Source: Isoetes taiwanensis | Lineage: Eukaryota; Streptophyta; Lycopodiopsida; Isoetales; Isoetaceae | Assembly: GCA_021234155.1 (NCBI GenBank) | Contig: JAJEKV010000041.1 | Span: 6,381,249 to 6,445,248 of the forward strand | DNA length: 64,000 bases | Direction of reading: 5' to 3' | Part shown: in pieces, positions 33,811-44,089 of the stretch | How the letters are laid out: every line of letters begins with the position of its first letter | Position numbering within the stretch: the first letter of the stretch is position 1 | Notes under the pieces: generated by a model | Databases searched by the model: none | What the model saw: only the letters and a program-made list of their open reading frames with translations | Told to the model about the DNA's origin: nothing | Made by a program: the position numbers and the translations under genes

Positions 33811-34536
33811 CAAAGGAAATTCATTAAAGTTTGAAACCAAAGATCTAGTTGAAAAAGAATTTTTATTAATAAATTGAACAGGTACAATGTATTTTACATC
33901 GGACCTTGAGACCATGGTGGTCTTGCTTTGTCACTACTGATTACATCATCTTGGTAGGTGGTCCACCTTAGGGGATTAACTAGCGGCTTCTTCACGCCGA
34001 CCGTAAGCCTTGGGGCAACCTGAAGGGTGTGGAATGCCTCACGTGGAGGTGCCTCCCTCGAGCTACCTACCGACTGTCCACCCGACTTCTCCACTTTCGC
34101 CTCCCAGACCTTCCATCGAATATGCTCCTTCCCCAACCTCCGTGGATGTTATGCAATGCTTGCAAGATGCTTTGAGCTTCTGGACTTTCTCTTTGTTCTT
34201 CGCCTGTTTCTTTATCCCTGTGGTGTAGCGAGCAACCTCACAATTCCCGAGCAACCTTATCCCAAAGGCCGGCAAGAGTGTAGCGTGGACCGGATCTGTG
34301 CCGAAGCGGTATTTCTTCCGCCTTGAGCGGGATCTGTGGCTCCCCGAGCGGGTCTTTGTGATGCCCGGCGGGATGCTCGTGGCGGGTGTCGGATCTGTGC
34401 TCGAACCACCGGAGCAAGGAGAGTATGATTAACAATTACGGTGCCATTAGTCAAAACGAAGAAAAGAATGTTGAAATCAAATTACAATGGAGAACATTCA
34501 TTCCATACAACCGCATCCAATGACGGAAGTAGTGTC
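33811..34536. other. Left subterminal region of the transposon, no gene
   Basis: No supported gene. The stretch 34,200-34,440 is GC-rich, with repeats of GCGGGATCTGTG/CGGATCTGTGC-type words, and may be a degenerate minisatellite. Confidence 0.35.
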
Positions 34537-34737
34537 TTTCTCGACTTCGCGAGTCGAAAAGGCCCATAAAAGTGAAAGTACAACCATTGCCTTTCTCGAC
34601 TCGCGAGTCGAAAAGGCCAGAAACGCAACGAGAGAAGCATTATCATAATAGATTGTGGCTGCATCCAGTCACAATCAAACATACAAATGGTCTCATCAAC
34701 AGGACAAGCATGCCTTTCTCGACTCGTGAGTCGAAAA
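34537..34737. repeat. Three palindrome copies downstream of the cargo gene
   Basis: Near-perfect copies of the 24-bp palindrome (TTTCTCGACTCG plus its complement) lie at 34537-34560, 34592-34614 and 34715-34737. Each is followed by AAAAGGC. Confidence 0.85.
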
Positions 34738-34880
34738 GGCATCAAAAACTCAATATACAAGTATATTCATTACAAAATGTTCAATACATTTCACGCTTGT
34801 TTACAATATTCACACAATTTGACTATCCGAAAGCGTAGGTCACTCTTCTTGTTCACCAAAATATTTGTCGTCCATAGCTT

Positions 34881-35674
34881 TCATGATCGCCTTGCTCTGG
34901 ATCGATCGGGTTCCGTGAGGCTCGGATAGTTCCTAATCACATCGGCGACAAGAATGGCAAAGAGGGATTCCGCCAAGACAGGACACGGTCCAAAGACAAC
35001 CACCTATCCGTCTCATATTCTTCAGTCGATATGGGCTTAGCAATGATTGTATTTTTGCGGCGTTATGATAGCACTTGTAGGCGGAGTCGTCTATGATCAG
35101 CGTCCCGAATTGCTCATAAACCCCGGCCCACCTTTTCACCATTATAGGCTTCCCCTTTGTGATGGCTGGATCGAGGTCCGACACATGCTCGACCCTTTCA
35201 CTTCCCCAAACGAACTTGAACTTCAAAACTGAAATGCCGAGAACACCAAGAACATTGACAATATTTTTCTTTGCCATACAAGACCATATGCCCACTTCGA
35301 ATCCCCGTTCAATGCACCATTCAATAATTTCCTTAGCTCTAGGCCTCGGATACACTATTTTATGCTCCGTTCTGGTCGGGATCTGCGAGGTGTTAATCTC
35401 GGGGACGTCTTTATCGTGGTATACTGCAGCTAATACTCCATTGACGTCAAATATTACAAGCTTGGCGGGACCAGCTGGATCCCAGTTGGAGTTTGGCTCT
35501 GACCATATTTCCGGTTCATCGGGATCCAAATGCGGGATCATTATCTTTTCGGGTCCTTTCTGGCTGTGAGCAGTGTCTTGCTCTGGATTGTCTTTGTGGA
35601 GTGCACTCTCCTCCTCGCGACGTGAACCGCCGGTATCCAATGACAATGATCCGGAGTCGTTGACATGGAACTCC
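34881..35674 (-). CDS. FCP1/HAD-type phosphatase domain, last exon of the transposon cargo gene
   Basis: The exon begins after a splice acceptor at 35,675 and gives EFHVNDSGSLSLDTGG. It then gives the HAD motif I segment KLVIFDVNGVLAAVY, motif II GIWSC, and the motif IV box TLIIDDSAYKC. This is the FCP1/NLI-interacting-factor fold. As in many plant relatives, motif I reads DxNGxL rather than DxDGTL, so the second Asp is Asn. A shift near 34,980 changes frame. The likely true end reads VADVIRNYPSLTEPDRSRAR and stops at about 34,881. Members of this family dephosphorylate proteins. The substrate here is unknown, and Asn in motif I may impair catalysis. It is carried by a DNA transposon and looks like a captured host gene. 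Confidence 0.75.
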
Positions 35675-35812
35675 CTGAAATGATGACATCTGTCAGAAAG
35701 GAAACGAGTTTTCTCGACTCGCGAGTCGAGAATGAAAAGAAAAGGTATTGAAAGGAAACGAGTTTTCTCGACTCGCGAGTCGAGAAACACCGATAGAGCA
35801 AAGTAAACTCAC
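35675..35812 (-). other. Intron of the cargo gene holding two palindromes
   Basis: Donor GAG|GTGAGTTT and acceptor CATTTCAG|GG bound 138 bp. Splicing joins ENLRLR to EFHVND in frame. Palindrome copies fill it at 35710-35732 and 35764-35787 inside a 54-bp tandem unit (AAGGAAACGAGTT...). Confidence 0.8.
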
Positions 35813-37226
35813 CTCAATCTCAGATTCTCAAGAATGTGTTCGGCAGCATCCTTGTCTAAACCTTCGACATTCACGTCTACGTCAGCTTGGTCTCCCTCGT
35901 CCTCGCCGCCTTTATCGCTTCCATTTGTCTTCCTCCCCTTGAAATGCTCATGAAGCGCATCCGGTATGACCGAATGGTTTCAACCATGTCCTTATTTCCA
36001 ACCACGGATATAGGTTTCATTCCAAACAAAGATAGCCCCCGAGAGAACAAAGGCCATTCATGTACCACTCGCGATACAATTTGATCTTCCTCGACCCGGG
36101 CTGGTTATGAAGTACTTGATAACTCTTGGCCGGATAGGAATTCTATGTATAGGACCTGTCGCACCATCTTTGCTGACCTTGTCCATCGATGGAACATCCT
36201 CCATAAATCTGCCCCCCTTCCAGGGTTCCATCTGCTCTTGAGAGATCATGAACCTGTCGAGATAATGATGCTCGCTAGACCACCACTTATCCAGGTCTAC
36301 ACCGATCTTGAAATCAAAACCAAAACTATGTTGGCAAAGCTTGGTGCCTTCGCAAGCCAAGTCTACACTCATGATCAAGCTCGTATATGGAGTACATGAT
36401 CTTGTTGGTGAAGTTAATATCACCTGCCCATTGGGAGACAAAGAATTGTCCGATTGCCCGGCATGCAAAAGACAAGGAAACCGAAAGTATCCAGTCGGTC
36501 ATGTCCGCACACGCCTTGTACCAATTGCTCTATGTCGCCTTTGTCATAAAAAAGGGTGGGGTCTTCGATCATATTGATGACAAATAGTGCCACCGGTCCA
36601 GGTGCCGCCTGCACCACCAAATCCCTTGTGTCCCAAAGTTACCGAAAATGGGGGAGCTATCGTCGGGCCTTAAATGGGACCACCAATCCAAGCTTCCTCT
36701 TCGAATTGCCATAGCACGCTCAGGGAAAGGAAGGGTTTTGACGCTACGCTTCAGCTTGGTGTTGATGTAGGGTTGACATAGACGGTTCAATTCCTTCATG
36801 TCTTCCTCATCAAGGGCAGCCTTTTCCTTGTAAAAATCAAAGTCATGGTATTCATTAGATGCAACGCTGCGTAACTCCGTGATGCCTTCTTCTAACGCAG
36901 ACGCCGCCGCTTTTAGGACTGTGGCATAATCCTTTGCGCCCCGTGCATTTTAGAACTCCTAGTCTTCCTTAGCGTGATTGTTCCATCCAAGATTCTCGCC
37001 TTGCGTGTCAAGCGCTTTTTGTCCGTGAGGCCCTCAGATCCTCTTCATGAACTGCTTGTCAAACAACTTGGGATCCGGCCTGGATGGAAATTCTCCATTG
37101 CTGTCCTTCAGCTTGCCTCTTGTCCATTGAGCCCATATCTCAGTCCATTTCTCCCAGACCGCCTCAGTGCTAAGAATGAGGTCATATTGGTCTGAGAGAG
37201 ACTCCCTGCCTTTCCTTGGTGTTCTC
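35813..37226 (-). pseudogene. Middle exons of the cargo gene (unrecognised, frameshifted)
   Basis: Minus-strand coding-like segments in changing frames. The one next to the intron is acidic and hydrophilic (HFKGRKTNGSDKGGEDEGDQ) and ends HILENLRLR. Further up are KYFITSPGRGR, GVDLDKWWSSEHHYLDRFMI, FVINMIEDPTLFYDKGDIEQL, KTLPFPERAMAIRRGSLDWW and LILSTEAVWEKWTEIWAQW. I recognise no domain. The phase changes could be small introns, decay or consensus errors. The segment ends where the nested transposon enters (TSD TTCT) and resumes at 41,411. Confidence 0.55.
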
Positions 37227-37845
37227 TTCTAAGTCGTATTTAATTAAAGTGGGACTCATTCCATTCCCATTTTTTTTCGGAACCCTGTTAATTTACACAA
37301 AAAGAAGCACCTCGACCCAAAAACTGGCCATAATTGGAATTTTTGTCTATTAGTGTGCATCCAAGCTTTTCTTCCAGTTTTCATGGATAGCGTGTCGAGA
37401 ACAAGAACAATGCAACACAAACATGCATTAGACCTATCAAGTTCTAATTGAAAGAGATTTTTAGTTGAACATTTTGGCTCTATTTTCTTAGGTAGGTAGA
37501 CAATAGATCACAAATTCCAACAAAAATTATGCAAATCGTTTATTTGATCACCCAAAAATACTAGTTTTGAGATACCTTATATTTATAAATGGGCTCATTA
37601 CAATATATATTACAAAGGGTGAAGAGACCATAGTGGTCGATATGGGCACAATCATTACACCCTCTTCACACATGAACAACCTAGTGCAAAGGGCGCTGGA
37701 GCTCTCCTAGTCACGAGCAACTTACGCATTTATAGAAATTTGTATGAGGAGTTCCTTCATGGGCCACGTGCTTGTATGTCCAACTGAAGTCACCACCCTC
37801 TTCTGGTACCTTTCTTTAATGAACTGATCTTTTCATTGCTCCCAA

Positions 37846-37905
37846 GCATGTACTATTTGGTCGAGATAAGAACCGCAAGAGACAAAATCAAATTAGTCAA
37901 GGATG
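37846..37905 (-). pseudogene. Relic cargo-gene exon in the nested transposon
   Basis: After an acceptor TGCATGTAG at 37,906 the minus strand reads ASLTNLILSLAVLISTK. This aligns with the outer gene's exon at 41,629 (DIGTLVNAALIPTRSYTLGN), which also follows a palindrome-filled intron. The match is short, so homology rests on sequence plus identical context. Confidence 0.45.
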
Positions 37906-37989
37906 CTACATGCAAAAAATAAAATAAAACACGCTTCTTAGGGCCATTTTTGAAAAATACAGCATGAGAAAGGCAAAAGGTGAGGGAAG

Positions 37990-38590
37990 AACGCAGTTTT
38001 AATTCGAAGGTTTCTCGACTCAAGCGAAGTCGAGAAAGGCAGCCAAAGTTTAAAAATGCAAGTTTTAGTGAGTCGAAGGTCTTTCGACCAAGGAAGTCGA
38101 AAAGGCAAAAAAAAGCCAAAAACGCAGTTTTATGGAGTCAGGTATTTTTCGACTCGCGAGTCGAGAAAGGCGTACCAAAGCCGTAAACGCAGTTTTATGG
38201 GTTTAAGGTCTTTCTCGACTCGCGAAGTCGAAAAGGCAACCAAAGCCGTAAACGCAGGTTTTATAGTTGAGAGGACTTTGAAGTCGAAAAGGCGTACCAA
38301 AGCCAAAAACGGTTTTTATGGAGTCAAGGCCTTTCTCGACTCAAGTCGAGAAAAAGCGACCAAAGTCGAAAAAGGCGACTCAAAGCGAAAAACAGTTTTG
38401 GGGTCGAAGGCCTTTCGACTCGACGAAGTCGAAAAGGCCTTCGATCCATAAAACTCGCGTTGGCTGTCGCTTTTCTCGACTTCAGTCGAAAAGGCAGCTC
38501 AAAGCGAAAAATGCAAGTTTGAGGGCCTTTCTCGACTCGCAAGTCGAAAAAGGCAACTCAAAGTAAAAAAAGGGCAATTTCAAAGCTCAG
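37990..38590. repeat. Tandem array of about ten 63-65-bp units each centred on the CpG palindrome
   Basis: Units read roughly AAAGCCGTAAACGCAGTTTT, then ATGGAGTCAAGG, then the palindrome, then AAAGGCAAC. Palindromes lie near 38,013, 38,075, 38,146, 38,210, 38,332, 38,411, 38,473 and 38,528. Many have one arm damaged. The array lies in what would be the intron upstream of the relic exon at 37,905. Confidence 0.8.
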
Positions 38591-39520
38591 AGTCCGAGAA
38601 GGTCGAAAATGAATAACCTTCAAACATCCTATGTATTTTCTATGAAAAAAAACCCTCCCCATAAATTTCCTATGTATTTTCCATAAAGAATAGACCCTCC
38701 CATGTATGCAGTATGGACACATCCAATGGACCCTCCCCCTTTCTAATGGACCATACCATATAGCTATATGAAGAGGGGACCATTGGGCTCATATTTAGCT
38801 ATGTAAAGAGTAATGCCTAATGCACATGTAAATAGCAACATATGCACCTATAATGCACATTATAACCTATGAGAGCCTATTAGACCTATGCATTAAATCT
38901 ATTAATAAGCATTAGACCTATATATTAATATGTACTTGTCCCCATTTTGTGTCTTGAACCTTCAAAATGGGTTAAACAAGGGGTAAATTATATCATGATC
39001 TTCAAAAGTAAAATTTTTACCTTAGAATAAGAATATATGCCTAGAAAACGTGCACCTAGAGGAAATTGGGGACACGTCAAAATATAATCCTATATTATTA
39101 GCATTTATTTTACACGCTCTTTTTCAATGTATTATTTTACCCTTTTTTTTTTTCTAATACATCGCCTTTTTCCCCGCCATGCTTGAATTTTAAAATCATT
39201 TATTTTACACTTTCTTTTTCAACGTATTATTTTACCCCCTTTTTTTCTAATACCCCTTTTTTTTTCCCCGCCCATGCTTGAATTTCAAACTTTGGTACAT
39301 ACCTTTGAGACGAAGTTCATTTGTACCGCTTGGAATAAGCTCCCAACGCCATAGCTCCCATCGCTAGCTAATCAATTTCGCTTGGCAACCACGAATATTG
39401 AAAGGAAAGAAAGGGAATGGCGAGCTGACTATCAAATGTAAGCCCCATTTGGGGAAATTTCGTTCTTGTTGGATTCTCGCCAAATTTAATAAGTTTGTAT
39501 ATTCAATCTCCAATCGCAGA
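38591..39520. other. AT-rich stretch of the nested transposon, no gene
   Basis: It has A/T-rich homopolymer runs and a partly duplicated 80-bp segment (TTTATTTTACACNCTTTTTC, near 39,105 and 39,205). No gene is supported. Confidence 0.4.
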
Positions 39521-39526
39521 GGCGTT

Positions 39527-39960
39527 GAGCTTTCTTGTTAGAAAGCTCAAGAAATAGAAAATGGGTAAGAAACGAAAAGGCGGAGACGAAGCTTTTAACT
39601 TCTTCATTCCTCCATTTCTACCGATTTTGAATCGCCGCTTGAATCGGGCGCTTGAATCGGGCCGCCTTTCTACGCTGATTCCGGCTTGAATCGGCTTTCT
39701 TGTTAGAAAGCTCAAGAAATATAAAATCTAACAAGCTTACGGGCCTGCAAAAAACAAGAAATCTGTTGATTCCGATGCAAAGAAATGGGTAAGAAACGAA
39801 GGCGGCGACGAATCTTTTAACTTCTTCATTCCTCCATTTCTACCGATTTTGATTTTGATCAAAGAAACGATTTAACGGCTTGAATGAAGGCGCTTTGAAT
39901 CGGCCGCCCTTTCTGTTGATTCCGGCTTGAATCGGCTTTCTTGTTAGAAAGCTCAAGAAA
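39527..39960. repeat. Three copies of a 9-bp-stem hairpin in a diverged tandem repeat
   Basis: GAGCTTTCT-TGTT-AGAAAGCTC or its GGCTTTCT variant occurs near 39,528, 39,692 and 39,938. It lies inside units that also share GAATCGGC, TCAAGAAAT and GGGTAAGAAACGAA. Confidence 0.7.
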
Positions 39961-40170
39961 TAGAAAATCTAACAGAATGAAGGCGCTTGAATGAAGGCGG
40001 CTTGAATGAAGGCGCTTGAATCGACCGCCCTGTGAACGCCATGCAAGGAAGGAAAAGGGGCTAAAAAAATTAATCCACAGGAATCGTGAGAAGCAGAGTT
40101 TTTTGAATCGGTAGAAGCAGACTTTGAATTGGCTTCTCTTCATCTGCTTTGTCGGCTCTCTGCTTCCGGA

Positions 40171-40237
40171 ACCATGGTGGCCAGAACTGCCAGAACTTGG
40201 GCACAGAACCATGGTGGCCAGAACTGCCAGAACGATG
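40171..40237. repeat. 37-bp direct repeat (two units)
   Basis: ACCATGGTGGCCAGAACTGC begins at 40171 and again at 40208 as a tandem pair. Confidence 0.85.
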
Positions 40238-41023
40238 CATTTATGGCTGCCAATGCAAGCGATGAGAAGGATGAGAAGGGGCGGGATGAGACGGCTGCTT
40301 CAGGCTTAGACTGGTTTAGGCCATAGGGAAGAGGCGGATAGAGGATCCGGTCTGCTTGGCATGGAGAATCCGGATCTGCTTGGGCAGTGCATGGAGAATC
40401 CGGCCTGCTCAGATTTGCCGGAGTAGCGGGGCAGAGACTGGAGCCTTGGTCCAACTTCATGCTGGTTCCGGATGTCTTCACGTTTCTTCTTCTTCTAACG
40501 ATGTGCAGCCGGATATGGATTTGCTGTGGCCTTCTAACCATGTGCAGCAGGATATGGAGGCCGGAGCATGGTGAAGGCCTGGAGCTTCTTCGATGAAACG
40601 ACTCCGTCTACTCCCTGTATTTGGGAATAAATGTCACAACAGAGAAAGAAATGCTTTGCTATTTGGCAAAGAGTAATACAACGTCGCTCGACGCATAATT
40701 TTGGGGAAGGGAGATTACTCCGCCTGTGATGTCTGCTCCCTCGTATTGGATGATGAGGGCACGCAGATGACGCCAAGTTCAAGTTCACCTGGATGCATCA
40801 ACTTTAGGCTACGCCCCATCAAAATTGGAAACTCCATCAAAATCGTGTTTTCCATCATAATGGTGTATTCCAATTCTCGACTCACTAGTCGAGAAGAGGA
40901 GAATGATTTATATTTTTTTATTAGTTATTTATTTAATTAAATTAATTAAATTATTGTTAATTAAATTAATTATTAATTATATTTTGATAATATGTATTTT
41001 TAATCTCAATAGTTCCGTTCCCT

Positions 41024-41335
41024 TGCCCCTTGCCCCTTCTTCTCCCTTGCCCCTTGCCCCTTGCCCCTTCTTCTTCTCCCTTGCCCCCCCTTCTTCTCCC
41101 TTGTCCCTTGCCCTCTTGCCCCTTGCCCCCTTGCCCCTTGCCCCTCTTCTCCCTTGCCCCCTTCCCCTTGCCCTCTTCTCCCTTGCCCCTTCTTCTCCCT
41201 TGCCCCTTGCCCGCTTGCCCTTCTTCTCCCTTGCCCCCTTCCCCTTGCCCCCTTCTTCTCCCTTGCCCCTTGCCCCTTGCCCCTTCTTCTTCCTTGCCCC
41301 CTTTCCCTTGCCCCCTTCTTCTCCCTTGAAATTTT
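41024..41335. repeat. C-rich/pyrimidine minisatellite (CCCCTTG and TTCTTCTCCCTTG units)
   Basis: About 310 bp of nearly pure pyrimidine on the plus strand, apart from one G per unit, built from CCCCTTG heptamers and TTCTTCTC blocks. The minus strand has repeated GGGG runs three bases apart. Open frames here on both strands are low-complexity artefacts. It ends 75 bp from the right end of the nested transposon. Confidence 0.9.
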
Positions 41336-41410
41336 GATGTCAATATGAGTCCCATTTTCAGTCCGAGTCCCAAAATTCAAGATTTGTCCCACTTTAATTA
41401 AATACGACTT

Positions 41411-41629
41411 TTCTTCTTCTCCTCTTCATCCTCTCCCTCATCATCTTCCTGGCCCTCCAGCAGAACATATCTGCATAGTTTCTCAAAGGTCTTCCACTTA
41501 TCCAGGGAGCCCTGTTTCCTTTAGGGCCGAGGACAACCCAATGCTTTCCACTTTGTTGCCTAGCGTGTATGATCTGGTCGGGATAAGGGCTGCATTCACC
41601 AATGTACCAATGTCAGAGCATGATAGTAT
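41411..41629 (-). pseudogene. Cargo-gene exon interrupted by the nested transposon
   Basis: The exon starts at 41,629 after acceptor TTTGTAG. It reads SDIGTLVNAALIPTRSYTLG, then in a shifted phase WKTFEKLCRYVLLEGQEDDE and an acidic run, up to the TTCT insertion site. It continues at 37,226 as a segment leading to LILSTEAVWEKW. Confidence 0.55.
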
Positions 41630-41888
41630 CTACAAACACCCGAAATAAACAGTAAATAGTAGCCCCGGGGTTTCTCGACTCGCGAGTCGAGAAAGTCCCT
41701 TGAATGTCTAATTTTCTCTAGGTTTTCTCGACTCGCGAGTCGAGAAAGCTCTGCATCCTTTGATTTTCACGTGTTCCCCGGCTTTCGACTCAGCGAGTCG
41801 AGAAACCCCAGTGATAATCGGGAAATGTTAGGATGGTATGGCTTTCTCGACTCGCGAGTCGAGAATGGAAAGAATCAGAGTTATTTAC
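41630..41888 (-). other. Intron of the cargo gene holding four palindromes
   Basis: Donor GTGAG|GTAAATAA and acceptor GTTTGTAG|AT bound 259 bp. Palindromes lie at 41671-41694 and 41724-41747 (both perfect 24-mers), 41783-41804 (imperfect) and 41843-41865. Confidence 0.75.
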
Positions 41889-43166
41889 CTCACGTAGCTG
41901 GCACTCGCTGCTATTGTGTTCTGGCAGTGACTAATGCTGGCGGTTCGGGTTGCTTGCGCGTCTCCGCTGAAAGAACTCGCACTCTCGCCGGCATATCTAT
42001 CCTTGATCCTTTATGGCACCTCCTTCTCCGCACCGCAATACTTGCGCCGCCCTCATCGAATCTTGACCGCCCACTACCCGTAACCGACGTCTTTTCCTTT
42101 TAGGTCTTCCTCGGACTTCCAAATTAACAACCGACCGGCCGATTCGCTAAAAGGTATGACATCCGCAGGCATTGATCTGCAATGATGTCGCACCATCGTT
42201 CCTGAATCTCCAAAGATGTGTGCTGGATTAAATTCCCTGTGGTTGAACAAGACGGCATCTCCCGTGCAAACCTTCAGCCGCCTAATGTCCAGCAGCAGCT
42301 TGTGTGATATTCCCAACGGATAATAGCCGGCCCAGCTCCATTTTCTCATTGCCCTCTCTCGTGGAAATCTGATCTGATCATCCGATCCATTATTGGGGAG
42401 TCGACCATATCTTCGCCTCCTTCACCATCCGATTCCTCCCGTGGGTGTCATCTTCTCCATCTTTGGTCTTTGGCGGACTTTTTTCTGTATGAACCACAAC
42501 TTCATTCCCCACTGCAGAGTGTTGTAGAGTCTTCAGCACAGTAGAAGTGAAGCTCCCCGTATTGAACAGTTTTTCCCTGACTCTGGAAATCTCCATTCCA
42601 AGCTCCCTGGATGTTAGGGTTCCGGCCTCCTTCATCCCTTCCAGATCCTTCCACCCAAGGTTCTCGACAATTTAAAGGCCGCTTTTTTTTTTGTGCCCTT
42701 CGCCTTGCTCATGGAAGAGTGAGAATAATTTGAAACCGATAATTTTTGGTGTGATAGAACTTACTCTTTCCGCAGTCCCTCGACATGTAGTGTTAAATGC
42801 TTCAATTTGGCGGCCGAGACGAGAGCACAACACCGATTTTCTTGTACTTGTCTCCTGAGCTCTTCTTGTCTCTTTGGTGGAGAAACAGATCTTTCTCCTT
42901 CCCACTTGTTGATACCTCGACATACCACCAAGAATCTGCTGGTGTGTCAAGAAGCTCGCTCTCCAAATTCCTCGATGACGAAGAACGGAGTTCGCCGCTG
43001 ATCACTAGTGAGTCCGCTGTGAATGCCGCAAGAAGAAAGGATGGATCGGTTAAGGTATTCGGCCAAAAGATAAACCTCAAAGCTCACCTGGGTGTTTGTC
43101 TTCTTCTTCTTGGTGCCGCTTAGAACTAGCATCCCCCTCGCCTCGCTTCTTGGACGGAGTCGCCAT
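41889..43166 (-). CDS. 5' exons of the transposon cargo gene
   Basis: A start at 43,166 gives exon 1 (43166-43088), MATPSKKRGEGDASSKRHQE then EEDKHP. A 71-bp intron (donor CAG|GTGAGC, acceptor TTCACAG) joins in frame to exon 2 (43016-42765): ADSLVISGELRSSSSRNLES, then DSWWYVEVSTSGKEKDLFLH. After a one-base shift at a GGCCG site it reads AAKLKHLTLHVEGLRK. Later parts include ELGMEISRVREKLFNTGSFT and GYYPLGISHKLLLDIRRLKV. The last exon ends at 41,889. I recognise no domain. The product would be a large nuclear-looking protein with a basic start and a C-terminal FCP1-type domain. Confidence 0.6.
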
Positions 43167-44089
43167 GTCCAGATGCCCCTCATCCTCTTCCCCGATCGGA
43201 CCCTTCAGAAATTAAGTTTCCTCCTGCTTGTGAGTTTTAGGACTGCATGTAAAAAGATCGGGCGTGTTCTTTAGTTTGAATTTAAGGACATGCAATCATT
43301 TATAAAAAAAAGTAAGGGTACAAAGACGGCCGCTTTTAGCCCGCTCAAACACTATTTCAAATTTAATCACATCAAGGGACTTAGTGAGCTTTTGTAGTTT
43401 ATCTTGATCATGCATTGGCGACCTTTGAGTTCGAGGCGAAGCATCGACCGTAGTTTACTTCCGAATGGCGCCGACGACGCTGAGCCGCTAACAACGCCTT
43501 TGCATATGTGTGTTTTTCCCCGACCGCTGGCCCTATTGCAAGCAGCTGATTTGATCGATGAGCACGAGCTAAGGTAGGAAGCGGAGAGGAGCCGCCGCAT
43601 TACCTGAACTCTACATCAGCCGCGCCCATGGAACGGGGATACGCGAGAATCGCAGTAACACAAGTATTAGATGCTAATACACTCTTGATGAGACCGGCGT
43701 AAGAAGCAAAGACTCTAGGTGAGGCTCATGGATCCGTGATACAAAGGGCCCAAGGAATTACCGCGTGAAGAGGTGAGTTTCGTAGATGCCTATGTTATTT
43801 CGGGCTTGTAGAACATGCCGCCCTGTGTTTAAATAATGGAACTCGCCGATAAGCTCGACGGATTCATCGCTTCCTTGTCCAACATTTTTCAGCTTCGAGA
43901 GATGATTTACTCTCCGGGTTGAGAGATGCTCTGGCTAGGAAACAATGGATCGGGGTAAAGAACAGCCCGCTTTTAGGTGTATTTTTGCTTGGACTGCTTT
44001 TCTTGGAATGTTGTACATAGATCGCCTAGGTCTAAGGCCCGTGAGATGCGGTTCAAATGCATCCTCTTGTAGTTAGTCTGAGGGGCCTC
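43167..44089. other. Region upstream of the cargo gene, no gene recognised
   Basis: GC-moderate sequence without a supported frame. It should hold the promoter of the minus-strand cargo gene. No clear core promoter element stands out. Confidence 0.35.

Larger units (their letters stand above)
37231..41410. mobile_element. Nested 4.2-kb transposon of the same family, inserted in the cargo gene
   Basis: It has the same 25-bp terminal inverted repeats as the outer element, flanked by the 4-bp duplication TTCT (37227-37230 and 41411-41414). Its left 170 bp are clearly related to, but diverged from, the outer left end. No transposase frame is present, so it is non-autonomous. It contains a relic exon of the same cargo gene, a large palindrome array, hairpin repeats and a C-rich array. 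Its host site is a coding exon, since frames resume on both sides. Confidence 0.88.

Noticed and set aside
37990-38590. CRISPR-like array of palindromic repeats
   Set aside because: Eukaryotic context, the spacers are themselves repeated, and no cas genes. It is a minisatellite with a palindromic core.
41006-41392. Overlapping ORFs rich in Gly/Lys/Arg or Pro/Leu
   Set aside because: Low-complexity translation of the C-rich minisatellite.
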